Positions 1-8,287 of a stretch of 64,000 bases of DNA are shown here, piece by piece. The notes beneath the pieces were generated by a model that was not told the origin of the DNA, ran no database searches, and saw only the letters and a list, made by a program, of their open reading frames with translations. Position numbers and translations under genes: made by a program. Position 1 is the first letter of the stretch. Every line of letters starts with the position of its first letter. Location of the stretch: NCBI GenBank assembly GCA_043764095.1, contig JAYUKX010000198.1:22618-86617 (forward strand), read 5' to 3'. Origin of the DNA: M3007 sp043764095. Its GTDB lineage: Bacteria; Bacteroidota; Bacteroidia; Chitinophagales; Saprospiraceae.

Positions 1-39
1 CATAATAATTGTATGTTATGTTACATGAATAGGCATGTA

Positions 40-64
40 AGGGACGGGCAAATAAAACGTCCCT
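40..64. terminator. short hairpin after the Cys-rich lipoprotein gene
   Basis: A 7-bp inverted repeat (AGGGACG at 40-46, CGTCCCT at 58-64, 11-nt loop) lies about 30 nt beyond the stop of the minus-strand gene ending at 97. There is no clear U-tract on either strand, so the terminator reading is weak. Confidence 0.35.
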
Positions 65-96
65 AGGAGTTAAAATTTGGTTTTTATGGAGGGGGA

Positions 97-663
97 TTAT
101 TTAATTTTGCGTAAAGTAGTAACACATTCGTCCACGTCAACCCTTGTTACAGCATCAAAAAAGACCAAACGCATAGTTAAATCACCATCAGGTTGTACTT
201 TACCATACATTCTAGGAATTACCTTATTCGTAGCACCCGCTCGGGCGCATGCTATAGGCATTTGAGCAACATAAATACTATCACCACTGGGAGTAGAGTA
301 ATACTTTGCGCCTGTTGTTCCGCTACCCACTAGGTTACCCTCTGCAAATGCCATACTCAGTGTTCTATTCTCTCCTGTTCCAAGAATACCGAAACCTAGC
401 GTATCGTAACAAAAACAAGTAGAGGAAAGACCTTTCCATGCTGGTCCGCCGTTTCCAAATCCTACACAATGGTTATTGAGTATCATAGCATCATCGGGGC
501 AGTTGCAAGTACCATTGTCGCATTCGAAACCGCGATTACAGGTGCCATTAGGGTTGCAGGCATTGGGATCGACTGGCATTTCGCAATCATCCGAACATGC
601 GATTAAATTGACAAATAAGCATACGCAGATGGCGCATAAAAATTGATTGAAAAAACGTTGCAT
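97..663 (-). CDS. secreted cysteine-rich lipoprotein, unknown function
   Basis: 188 aa. The N-terminus is a signal sequence ending in a lipobox-like LIAC (Cys about residue 23), so an outer-membrane lipoprotein is likely. Residues about 27-56 are cysteine-dense with EGF-like spacing (CDNGTCNC), followed by a cysteine-poor beta-rich domain of about 130 residues that I do not recognise. It lies downstream of another exported-protein gene on the same strand, but a strong terminator at 698-736 separates them, so it probably has its own promoter in 664-697. Function unknown; a small adhesive or surface-display role is only a guess. Confidence 0.8.
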   Translation of the reverse strand: MQRFFNQFLCAICVCLFVNLIACSDDCEMPVDPNACNPNGTCNRGFECDNGTCNCPDDAMILNNHCVGFGNGGPAWKGLSSTCFCYDTLGFGILGTGENRTLSMAFAEGNLVGSGTTGAKYYSTPSGDSIYVAQMPIACARAGATNKVIPRMYGKVQPDGDLTMRLVFFDAVTRVDVDECVTTLRKIK

Positions 664-697
664 AATTTTTTAAAATTGAAAGTGAAAAGTAAAAAAG

Positions 698-736
698 AAA
701 ACAGAAAGCAATTTTTTAGGAATTGCGTTCTGTTTT
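698..736 (-). terminator. rho-independent terminator of the 615-aa protein gene
   Basis: A 16-bp stem with one mismatch (698-713 pairs with 721-736, 7-nt loop). Read on the minus strand it is followed by a C then six T, about 75 nt after the stop of the gene ending at 810. This is the classic form of an intrinsic terminator and insulates the next minus-strand gene. Confidence 0.75.
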
Positions 737-809
737 CAAATGAATAATATATATTAATTAAAGTACAATTTATTGACTTATAACTACTTAAGAGTAGTTT
801 TGGATCAAA

Positions 810-2657
810 TTATTGGAAATTATAGATCGGCACTTTTTTCTCACAACCTGGAAAATCAGCAGTAGCATGGCCGATCTCTGTACCTCCACAGAAATTAGAA
901 CCTACAGACGGAACACCATTGATTGTAATATTACCTGCACCGTTGATGGCCGAGAAAATGAAATTATTCACCGGAATAGTAAGTCCCGTCACTGGACGAT
1001 TTTCGGTGGCATAAACCCATTGTGCTGAATAATCTGTGCAGCAATGGTCTTCGCCTGTTGCGGAGTTGCTACCCAAAAGTACCCCTGTTAAATAAAAATC
1101 GCTGTTGATGCGGGCATGACTATCCCAAGAGCGTTGTCCTCCTGCTTCTAAACGAGAACCACTAAGCAATACTGCAGTAACTGGCTCGTTCGGTTTTAGC
1201 ACTATTACACGACTATTTTGAACTAGAGTATTCATTGCATCTACAGATGGAGTACAAGGCTTTTCTTGTTCAAATAATTTAAACGTACCTGCTACACTGG
1301 TAATTAATCCTTGTGCGGCTTGGCCAATTCCTTGAATTTGACCTGTATTTACCGCAGCAATCACGCTGGTAATACTGCCCACAACATCTGCTGCTGAATT
1401 TAATACTTCAGAAACGGCCACACCACCAGAGCATTCTGCTGTAAATACATTGCTACCCGTTTGAACGATCTCTACTGCTTGACTTACCGTAGGAACATTA
1501 TTTTTCACAATCAAAAATGAGGCAAAATCAGAAGCCCTCGCCCATGATTTCTTTTCAAAACCACCACCACTTCTCGTAGTGGCACGTACGTTCACTTTTG
1601 AGGTATATTCCGCTGATAGTTTAATCTTTTTATCACAGCCGCATTCGCTTGGGGTAGCAGCGGGAAAATTCACGCATAAAAAAGTATAACTCAATTTTGC
1701 ATAGTTCGGTGACATATTTGAAGTTTCAGAAGAGGCACCGCGCTCAAATATGCGTCCTTTTTTCTCACCTAAATTCTCTTTCCAACCATCTGTAGCAATC
1801 TGTTGGTATTTTGCTGGCCCACCTTCTTTGGATTCCCACCACCAACGAGAGGACGCACCCAATTTATCTCCCTGATAATCTAAAATACGATCAATAGAGT
1901 TATTGCCTGCAATGCCATCAGGAATAGCATAAGAACCTTGATTGACCACAAACTCACATACGCAAGGGGAAGGAGTTTCTCCATCATTGTCTTTTGGATC
2001 CAAATCCAATACATCACGAACGTAGGTAGTAGGTAATTTTCCAACCATTTCGTTTGGAAGTGAACGGCCTTTCATAAGAAAGGCTTGTAAAAAATACGTT
2101 TTTTCTTGTACGCTTACATCTGGAAGGCTTTCGATGTACTGATTCAAAGGCATTGCGCCTTCTTTCTGTGAAGTATAAAGGCTAATTCTGCGGAATAAAG
2201 CATCAGATACCCGAATTTCGTCCTCGCCCGGGCGGAATGGGTAGGTCGTAAACTCTGCAATGACTATAGGTGTACCACAGCTGTTAAACCCATTGATCTG
2301 ATACGTTTGGTTTTTCTGAAGGTTGTCCAACACCACCGAAGCGCCATCATTAGCCCTGAGTGGAGTAGTTCGACCTTCTCCTTTAGTACCATAGGTTAAG
2401 TTGTCGATACGTACACCATTTGCTTTGATACTAATCTCCGCTACTGCTTTTGTCGCATACTGCACAACATTGATATTTGGCACTGTCGGATTGTCGCACA
2501 TTGCAGGTACGAGAGATGGATTGTAACCACTAACATACTTGGTAGTGTCGGTAATCGTGCCTTCTACAACTTGTGCTTGTAGGCTACTGCCAATGATCGT
2601 GAGCGTTAACGCCACTAAGAACTGTGTACATTTTTTAATGTTAATGTAGAGATTCAT
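810..2657 (-). CDS. exported protein of unknown function
   Basis: 615 aa with a signal peptide (hydrophobic residues 12-26, cleavage after LQAQ near residue 29), so it enters the periplasm or beyond. The mature part is polar and beta-rich, holds several cysteines (a CECxC-like cluster around residues 334-342, CC near 545) and a short segment rich in Ala/Gly/Val around 415-450. No T9SS C-terminal domain is visible; the protein ends in an aromatic residue and Gln (IYNFQ). I recognise no family. It is probably a structural or surface protein. It is followed by an intrinsic terminator and lies divergent to the oxygenase gene. Confidence 0.8.
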   Translation of the reverse strand: MNLYINIKKCTQFLVALTLTIIGSSLQAQVVEGTITDTTKYVSGYNPSLVPAMCDNPTVPNINVVQYATKAVAEISIKANGVRIDNLTYGTKGEGRTTPLRANDGASVVLDNLQKNQTYQINGFNSCGTPIVIAEFTTYPFRPGEDEIRVSDALFRRISLYTSQKEGAMPLNQYIESLPDVSVQEKTYFLQAFLMKGRSLPNEMVGKLPTTYVRDVLDLDPKDNDGETPSPCVCEFVVNQGSYAIPDGIAGNNSIDRILDYQGDKLGASSRWWWESKEGGPAKYQQIATDGWKENLGEKKGRIFERGASSETSNMSPNYAKLSYTFLCVNFPAATPSECGCDKKIKLSAEYTSKVNVRATTRSGGGFEKKSWARASDFASFLIVKNNVPTVSQAVEIVQTGSNVFTAECSGGVAVSEVLNSAADVVGSITSVIAAVNTGQIQGIGQAAQGLITSVAGTFKLFEQEKPCTPSVDAMNTLVQNSRVIVLKPNEPVTAVLLSGSRLEAGGQRSWDSHARINSDFYLTGVLLGSNSATGEDHCCTDYSAQWVYATENRPVTGLTIPVNNFIFSAINGAGNITINGVPSVGSNFCGGTEIGHATADFPGCEKKVPIYNFQ

Positions 2658-3115
2658 TGTAATAATAGATAAAAAATTGTTTGCCTACTCTATACACTTT
2701 TCGGCATCCGTGTCTTACTTTTTTTTGATATTAATACCTCAAACAACGGTAGGTAATCAAGACCAAGGATATTCAGATGTAGTTCCTTTTTTATTTTCGT
2801 TTGTTTATTTGGTGTTTTTTGAGTTCGTTTGTTTTATTTGCGGTTTGTTGGCACAAAAGTCTGTGGAGATTCATTATCCGGCAAGGACACTTTTACACTT
2901 TTTGGACAGGGCAAATTTTGGAATTTTACCGTTTTTGAGGTGAATTTTGGCGAAACAATGTGCCTAATGGAGTATCTCATTTCTTTAAAAACAAGCATTT
3001 TTAGCACATTTTCTTTAAAAAACGCTTAAAAAAGACCAAAAAGGCCTAATCTTCAAAATGGAACTAAACGCCCCTTTAAAGTGTTTTTTTTGGACAAAAA
3101 ATACTCGAAAATAAT
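2658..3115. other. 458-bp divergent intergenic region
   Basis: AT-rich spacer between divergent genes. It contains the left copy of a 35-bp inverted repeat (about 2881-2917). Short open frames on the plus strand here lack any recognisable protein character (long Phe/Leu runs from T-rich DNA). No convincing TAnnTTTG box was found for the downstream oxygenase gene. Confidence 0.6.
2883..2917 (-). repeat. left copy of a 35-bp inverted repeat
   Basis: The reverse complement of this stretch matches 3886-3920 at about 31 of 35 positions (core TTTGCCCTGTCCAAAA and AAAGTGTCCTTG). The two copies are in opposite orientation and bracket the 2OG oxygenase gene. The right copy contains the -33 element of the next gene, so the motif may be a shared upstream regulatory sequence; a mobile-element end is the alternative. 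Confidence 0.5.
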
Positions 3116-3664
3116 ATGAAATTTAAGGTAATTGACACTGGAATTTTTACAATTGACCATTTTATGGACAAAGTCGAGTGTGAAAATTGGATCACATTTA
3201 GTGAATCGGAAGGCTATGAATTGGCAAAAATAAATATGGGATGGGGTAGTCAAGTGGTCAATACCCAAATCAGAAACAACGAAAGATTAATTTATGACGC
3301 TCCCGCATTGGCAATCGACTTGTGGCCGAGGATCGAACCTTTTGTTGCAAAAGAAACAAGTGCTGGTCTTGCCATTGGATTGAACGAGCGATTCCGATTT
3401 TATAAGTATTTCCCCGGGCAACAGTTTAAGCCACACCGAGATGGTATTTATTTTAGGAATGAAGACGAATGGAGTTCTTATACTTTTATGATTTACCTCA
3501 ACGATACATTTGAAGGCGGCGAAACCAAATTCAACAAATGCTCCATTCAACCCGCGACAGGAAAAGCATTAATTTTCAGGCATGAATTGCTCCATGAAGG
3601 ATGTCCTGTAATTACAGGAATTAAATATGTGTTGAGGACGGATATTATGTATAGGAGGAAATAA
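3116..3664 (+). CDS. 2OG-Fe(II) oxygenase, prolyl 4-hydroxylase-like
   Basis: 182 aa, cytoplasmic (no signal peptide). It has the whole double-stranded beta-helix signature of the prolyl-4-hydroxylase superfamily: HxD (H107-R-D109) and distal H160 as iron ligands, and a basic residue R174 placed to bind the 2-oxoglutarate carboxylate. The flanks YFPGQQFKPH, YLND and GGETKF match family blocks. The family hydroxylates prolines or other protein or small-molecule carbons with O2 and 2-oxoglutarate; the substrate here is unknown. The gene is monocistronic and lies between inverted repeat copies at about 2.9 and 3.9 kb. Confidence 0.9.
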   Translation: MKFKVIDTGIFTIDHFMDKVECENWITFSESEGYELAKINMGWGSQVVNTQIRNNERLIYDAPALAIDLWPRIEPFVAKETSAGLAIGLNERFRFYKYFPGQQFKPHRDGIYFRNEDEWSSYTFMIYLNDTFEGGETKFNKCSIQPATGKALIFRHELLHEGCPVITGIKYVLRTDIMYRRK

Positions 3665-3885
3665 GTATCGGGAAAAGTGAGTATTTGATACTTCTGCTCC
3701 TTATATTTCGCTTGCTTTAGACACCAAAATACAGTCCTACCTAAAAAAAGAGGCCAAATGACAATAAAAAATCAGGGTAAAAAATAATGAAAAATGCATT
3801 TGTTTTTACCAAAAAAATTACCTTAAACATTGAATATAAATTAATTAAAAATACTAAAAATAAAAATACAATCAAAAACACCTTA

Positions 3886-3920
3886 TTTTGCCCTGTCCAA
3901 AATGCGTTAAAGTGTCCTTG
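3886..3920 (+). repeat. right copy of the 35-bp inverted repeat
   Basis: About 31 of 35 bases match the reverse complement of 2883-2917. It ends with the TTG that serves as the -33 element of the promoter below. Confidence 0.5.
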
Positions 3921-3949
3921 TTAGGTGGGAAAAAACAAAACTACCTTTA
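3918..3949 (+). promoter_or_regulatory. putative Bacteroidota promoter of the T9SS cargo gene
   Basis: TTG at 3918-3920, 21-nt spacer, TACCTTTA at 3942-3949. This is one base off the Bacteroidota -7 consensus TAnnTTTG, with the -33 TTG at acceptable distance. The start codon at 3984 is 35 nt downstream. Confidence 0.45.
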
Positions 3950-3983
3950 TACCTACAAATAGAATATTTAAATATTTAAAATT

Positions 3984-4949
3984 ATGCAAAAAAATTTATT
4001 ACTTGCTATCTGCTGGCTATTGTCAGCCTTTACCGCTACTGCCCAACAGGCTACTTACATTATGGAAGTAGATGAACAACCCTATGTAGAAATCACCGAA
4101 GATACTTTGGTTTTTGATACACCTTGGTTCAACGTCATTAAAAAAGTACCACTGGGTTTTGAATTCCATTATTTTGGCCGATCCTTCGATTCCGTAACCG
4201 TTTGGAATGATGGCTTATATTTTGATTATGAATCCGGTTCGGATGATTCAACCTCCTATTTCATGTTGGCTTTCGAGGCATTTTTGAGCGATAGAAGTAT
4301 CCCGGGGCCATGGCAAACACCTCAATCACCGATCACTTATAAAACAGAGGGGCAGCCGGGTAGTAGGATTTTCAAATTCCAAGTAAAAAACGCGGGCTTT
4401 AGCGAAGGTGGTGCCGATGATTATACCAATTTCCAGACTTGGCTGTATGAAGAAGACCATTCTTTTGAAAACCGTTACGGAGATACTTATGCTCCATCTA
4501 ACGCTTGGCAGGATGCACTGGATGGCCCATTAGTGGCTATGGTACAATCATTTTCAGGGGAAGTACTGATAGTGGAAGGTGACGAATCTGTACCTGATCT
4601 AGTGAGTATTGATATGACAGACCCCAATGCTGCAATCGTAGGGCTTGCTGCTGCACCCATCGAAGGGCGGATTTACCGCTTCAAATTGGCTAATGTCCCT
4701 ATTATTAGTGTACCCGAACACGAACCTATTGCCGCATTCCCCAATCCCGTGGGTGAAATAGTTACCCTATCTGTCCCAGATACTTATCTTGGTTTACCTT
4801 ACCGAATTGTAAGCATAGATGGAAGGGAAATGACCAGCGGCCAGTTAACCTCTAAAACCCTGAATACCACAAGTTGGCTTGCAGGGAATTATATTGTTGA
4901 AATATCTACCCCTGCTGGAAAGGCTTCGGGGAAACTGATTAAAAAGTAG
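3984..4949 (+). CDS. T9SS-exported protein with C-terminal sorting domain
   Basis: 321 aa. Signal peptide of about 20 residues ending in TATAQ, a beta-rich acidic passenger (many Asp/Glu and aromatic residues; phrases such as FEFHYFGRSFDSVTVWNDG resemble the small beta-sandwich modules of secreted Bacteroidota proteins), then a type A T9SS sorting domain over about the last 75 residues (starts AFPNPVGE, then YRIVSIDGRE, ends with NYIVEIS and a basic tail). It should pass the outer membrane by T9SS and be released or anchored on the surface. The passenger function is unknown. The gene is convergent with the CotH-like gene and shares a bidirectional terminator with it. Confidence 0.88.
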   Translation: MQKNLLLAICWLLSAFTATAQQATYIMEVDEQPYVEITEDTLVFDTPWFNVIKKVPLGFEFHYFGRSFDSVTVWNDGLYFDYESGSDDSTSYFMLAFEAFLSDRSIPGPWQTPQSPITYKTEGQPGSRIFKFQVKNAGFSEGGADDYTNFQTWLYEEDHSFENRYGDTYAPSNAWQDALDGPLVAMVQSFSGEVLIVEGDESVPDLVSIDMTDPNAAIVGLAAAPIEGRIYRFKLANVPIISVPEHEPIAAFPNPVGEIVTLSVPDTYLGLPYRIVSIDGREMTSGQLTSKTLNTTSWLAGNYIVEISTPAGKASGKLIKK

Positions 4950-4967
4950 ATTTATACTTCGGCTCTG

Positions 4968-5022
4968 TAAGTTTTGTGCATGAAAATCTTACTGTACCCC
5001 ATAAATCTATGCACAAAACTTA
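4968..5022. repeat. 14-bp inverted repeat in convergent spacer
   Basis: TAAGTTTTGTGCAT (4968-4981) and its exact complement (5009-5022) separated by 27 nt. It lies between two convergent stop codons and just ahead of the main terminator; probably an additional RNA hairpin or a remnant repeat. Confidence 0.45.
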
Positions 5023-5036
5023 ACAACGCTCAGTAT

Positions 5037-5081
5037 AAAAAGGGTTTACACCAGTAGTCCATACCGATGTAAACCCTTTTT
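5037..5081. terminator. bidirectional terminator between convergent genes
   Basis: Perfect 14-bp stem (5037-5050 with 5068-5081), 17-nt loop, with A/T tracts on both sides so that U-runs follow the stem in either direction. It serves the plus-strand T9SS gene and the minus-strand CotH-like gene. Confidence 0.8.
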
Positions 5082-5101
5082 TAATTGGGTGTATAGCCAA
5101 A

Positions 5102-7450
5102 CTATTGCACCACCAATTTCTGCACCCAATGCGCATATTCCACGATATAAACCCCTTTTGCCCAATCAGCAATCGACAGCGGTTCTATTGTTTTTTGTGG
5201 TTTAAACCTTGAAACGAGCCTTCCGTGAATATCCCGCACCGTTACATAACTATCCGGTTGCAGCATTTCCAATCGGATATAAGTGGTAGTGCCACTTGGG
5301 TTCGGAGCGAGGTGAAATGATGGCGCTGGTCGATCAATATCCGAAATGGACGACAGGTCATTATTGGCATTAAAAGTGGGCAATTGTATCATATACTGCC
5401 CTGTTCCGTTAGGCGTTCGGGCGTAGGCCCTATTAGCAAGTTGTTGTCCAAATGTAACAGAATCAATGATTTGTGTATTTTTATTGAGCAAATAAAGCGT
5501 TTCGCCACTGCCTGCTAATTTAAAATTGCAATGCAACGGCCCTACGGAGGCATCTTCGTCGGCCCAAAAAATGAGGTAACCATTCGGCGCAATCGTTACG
5601 CCCGAAGGTATGGTGTATTTGGTCAAATTGGCAGCATTATCACTGAGCGCATACCCTTCTAAAGATACATTTTGGTTACTATTATTGTACAATTCAATCC
5701 AATCCTCATACGCGCCTGATTCATCGGTGGCTGTATTGGTATTTACCGCCATTATTTCGTTGATCACAATAGGGCTCGATAAAGCGACAGATTGTACTTG
5801 ATACACAAACACATCGTGCTCTGCGCCTGTAGGTAAATAACTGACCGATTTGGCAGTCGTATTCGCTGTGGCTGCTATGTAAAACCGAACCCAAGTGCCT
5901 GCAATTTGTGCTGGTAACGCAGCACCATACAGTCCGTCATTGGCAGCACCATCGTTGTGCTGACCATCGTCGAACATGGGCGTAGTCTCAAAATGACCGG
6001 TGAGTTGGCTCGTATGGTACAACGTAACCGCTGATATGCCCGCTGGTGCAGATACCATTGCCTGTACATACGGTTGTTCACCTGCCACAGGTTGTTGCCA
6101 AGCCGCTCCCGCACTATTGAACAAGTTGGCATTCTCGATCACTGGCGCTACCTGACTTACTTCTGCATTGCTATTGAGGTAATTAACGCGGTTGGTCACA
6201 AAATTTTTCAAGGTAGTTACCTCTGTATTAAATTGCGCAAAGGAGTATATTTTCTTAGGATCTTCCTGTACCAATGTGCTAATCATCGCCTTGTAATTAT
6301 CCAGCATTTTTGTACAAACAGTAGGATTCATTTCTTCGCTAATAATGGTGCGCAAATGCGCCAAATACCGCTGCCGCCACTCGGGTACTGCCAAAATTTT
6401 ATTCAACAATGGATAATTGACCTTATTCGCATTGTAAAATGGGCTCCAAGTCGTAATTAAATTGGTCTCCATTGCGCTATTGCCATCGTATTCCATCGGG
6501 AACATAAGACCTGTTTCGGCTTCATAATAGAGGTAATAGTCCATTTTCCCTTTGTAAACATAACTATCATCGTCGGTGAAAGCAATTTCGGAAGCCAATA
6601 ACCACAGCGTACGGTCTATATCCAAGTAATCGGGTAATATGGTTGTAAGCATACCGGCGGGCGTATTATTGAGTGCATTTGCTGCTTCAATGAGTAGGTT
6701 CCAAGGTTTGTCCTGTTCGCTACTTTTAAGGATATAATATTTTTGGTACGTGGCCGTATCCGCACCGAGGTAATTGAGTGCGGCAGTACCGTCGCCCCAA
6801 CCGGGACCACCACCACCTGGGCCACCACCACTTGTACCATCGGGTCTGTCGGCGCGCCAAAACGCTCCATCGCTGCTAAAAAACCATTCGCGCAGCATGG
6901 TTTTGTTGAGTTGTTGGACATTTGGATAAATGCCCCAATTCTGACCATTGATATATAGTTGTACAAAATTGGATTTAGCAGTGGGGATATGCCGCCTAAT
7001 TTGATGTTGATAAAATACTTCCCGCAAGAAAGAAGCATCCTGAAAAGCATTGTTCAAATTGAGCGTTTGATACCCCATAATATCTTGGTTATCACGCAGA
7101 TAGTCCATCGTAATATTGAATGATTTTTTCTCCGTATTATTCATGGAATACGATGTTTGGCCTTTGAACCGCACACCTACACTATCATATACCACACCAT
7201 CAACGGTCATTTTGGCCAGCAGGTCGGTATGTGATTGGTAATTGGCCGTTAGCAATGACCAATAATTCGACTGTGGAAAATCGAGGTTAATGGTGCGTAT
7301 GGTAGCAGAATCGTACCAGCCTCCAGGGGCTGTTTTGCCTGTAAGGAGCATACGACCATCGGGGGAAAGGGTGGTTTCTTTTGGAAAACCTTGCGCCGAT
7401 AATACGGCAGAAAGGCAGACAAGCAAGCAGGTAAATAAATTGGATTTCAT
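5102..7450 (-). CDS. CotH-like protein with lamin-tail and T9SS domains
   Basis: 782 aa, secreted. Order: signal peptide (to about residue 19, ending SAQG); a CotH kinase-like domain over roughly residues 90-400 with the block DSYVYKGKMDYYLYY and FPMEYDGN in place of the catalytic/metal-binding motif region; a Gly-rich insert at about 204-219; a linker of beta modules; a lamin-tail domain (about 565-690; IVINEIMAVN, EDWIELYN, GYLIFWADED); and a type A T9SS sorting domain in the last 75 residues (APNPSG start). CotH proteins are protein kinases in Bacillus spores; in Bacteroidota they are large surface proteins of unproved activity. The lamin-tail domain suggests surface attachment. Confidence 0.9.
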   Translation of the reverse strand: MKSNLFTCLLVCLSAVLSAQGFPKETTLSPDGRMLLTGKTAPGGWYDSATIRTINLDFPQSNYWSLLTANYQSHTDLLAKMTVDGVVYDSVGVRFKGQTSYSMNNTEKKSFNITMDYLRDNQDIMGYQTLNLNNAFQDASFLREVFYQHQIRRHIPTAKSNFVQLYINGQNWGIYPNVQQLNKTMLREWFFSSDGAFWRADRPDGTSGGGPGGGGPGWGDGTAALNYLGADTATYQKYYILKSSEQDKPWNLLIEAANALNNTPAGMLTTILPDYLDIDRTLWLLASEIAFTDDDSYVYKGKMDYYLYYEAETGLMFPMEYDGNSAMETNLITTWSPFYNANKVNYPLLNKILAVPEWRQRYLAHLRTIISEEMNPTVCTKMLDNYKAMISTLVQEDPKKIYSFAQFNTEVTTLKNFVTNRVNYLNSNAEVSQVAPVIENANLFNSAGAAWQQPVAGEQPYVQAMVSAPAGISAVTLYHTSQLTGHFETTPMFDDGQHNDGAANDGLYGAALPAQIAGTWVRFYIAATANTTAKSVSYLPTGAEHDVFVYQVQSVALSSPIVINEIMAVNTNTATDESGAYEDWIELYNNSNQNVSLEGYALSDNAANLTKYTIPSGVTIAPNGYLIFWADEDASVGPLHCNFKLAGSGETLYLLNKNTQIIDSVTFGQQLANRAYARTPNGTGQYMIQLPTFNANNDLSSISDIDRPAPSFHLAPNPSGTTTYIRLEMLQPDSYVTVRDIHGRLVSRFKPQKTIEPLSIADWAKGVYIVEYAHWVQKLVVQ

Positions 7451-7629
7451 AAAAAAATGACGTTAGTTATTATTAGCAGGGGTAAAACTAGTAAAATAGT
7501 TGCATAATGTGGGTATTTGTTTAATATTGAATGAATGATTTTCAACGCTAATCTAGTAATAACTTACCACCATTGAACTTTTAATCCAATACCAACGTTA
7601 TTGTCACATCATAATAAACCCATATAAAA

Positions 7630-8256
7630 ATGAACGAATTTTTCCTAAAAATGATACAGCATTTGCGCAAAAACGAGGAGGTGATGCTGTACAGCGATGA
7701 CCTACTACCGGTGTCCAACACCGAACAACAGATGATCGTCGCTTATTTGGCCGAAGAATTTAAAATGGAATCGGTTACATACCCAGTAAATACCATTAAT
7801 TTTGACCCAAAAGCCGCTCTTTGGGCAGCACAAACCATTTATACCGCCGCTCAATTGATCTTATACAGGAAAGACGAGAAAAAGGTGTTAACTACATTAT
7901 TCCCCGATTTTCCCGAAAAAATAACAGATAGTGCCCTATTATCGGCTGATTTGTGCCTACGCTTTTTGCCGGAAATACTCCGACAGATAAAATTGATTGA
8001 TATGGAGGACGAATTGATTGTTATATTGGAAAAACACCTCACAAAATGGCATTATTCTGGCATTTCTTATCCATTGCACATTGATTTACTCGATTTCGAG
8101 CCGATTTTAGCGCATCCGCACCTGATTCAGATGTATGTTGATAAAGTAATGGCACTAAAACGATTAGACCTCGCCAATCATCCCGCTTTAACAGCGTATG
8201 TGCGTGCAAGTATGGGTATGTATTCGCCTGAACTATGGGGAGCGTTTGAATCTTAA
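7630..8256 (+). CDS. first gene of the MoxR-vWA-propeller operon (bpX0-like?)
   Basis: 208 aa, no signal peptide or membrane segment, mostly helical. I do not recognise it from motifs. It directly precedes the MoxR ATPase gene (31 nt apart), the position where ternary systems of this type carry a small accessory bpX-type protein, so I infer it belongs to the same complex. The N-terminus (HLRKNEEVMLYSDDLLPV) and the segment following it do not resemble any enzyme. The bpX0 assignment is by position only and needs a profile search. Confidence 0.72.
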   Translation: MNEFFLKMIQHLRKNEEVMLYSDDLLPVSNTEQQMIVAYLAEEFKMESVTYPVNTINFDPKAALWAAQTIYTAAQLILYRKDEKKVLTTLFPDFPEKITDSALLSADLCLRFLPEILRQIKLIDMEDELIVILEKHLTKWHYSGISYPLHIDLLDFEPILAHPHLIQMYVDKVMALKRLDLANHPALTAYVRASMGMYSPELWGAFES

Positions 8257-8287
8257 TTTTTTATTACACCGTAATCCTTTAACAACA

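Larger units (their letters stand above)
3665..3983 (+). other. 319-bp intergenic region with repeat and promoter
   Basis: Non-coding AT-rich spacer. Its second half carries the right copy of the inverted repeat (3886-3920) and the putative promoter of the T9SS cargo gene. No open frame of protein character was seen. Confidence 0.55.

Noticed and set aside
2677..3029. Plus-strand frames upstream of the oxygenase
   Set aside because: Phe/Leu/Cys-rich translation of T-rich spacer DNA; no signal-peptide or domain pattern.
8198..8287. Upstream in-frame start of the MoxR protein
   Set aside because: It would overlap the preceding gene by nearly 60 nt and the added 30 residues are basic and unlike the family; the ATG at 8288 fits the domain start.
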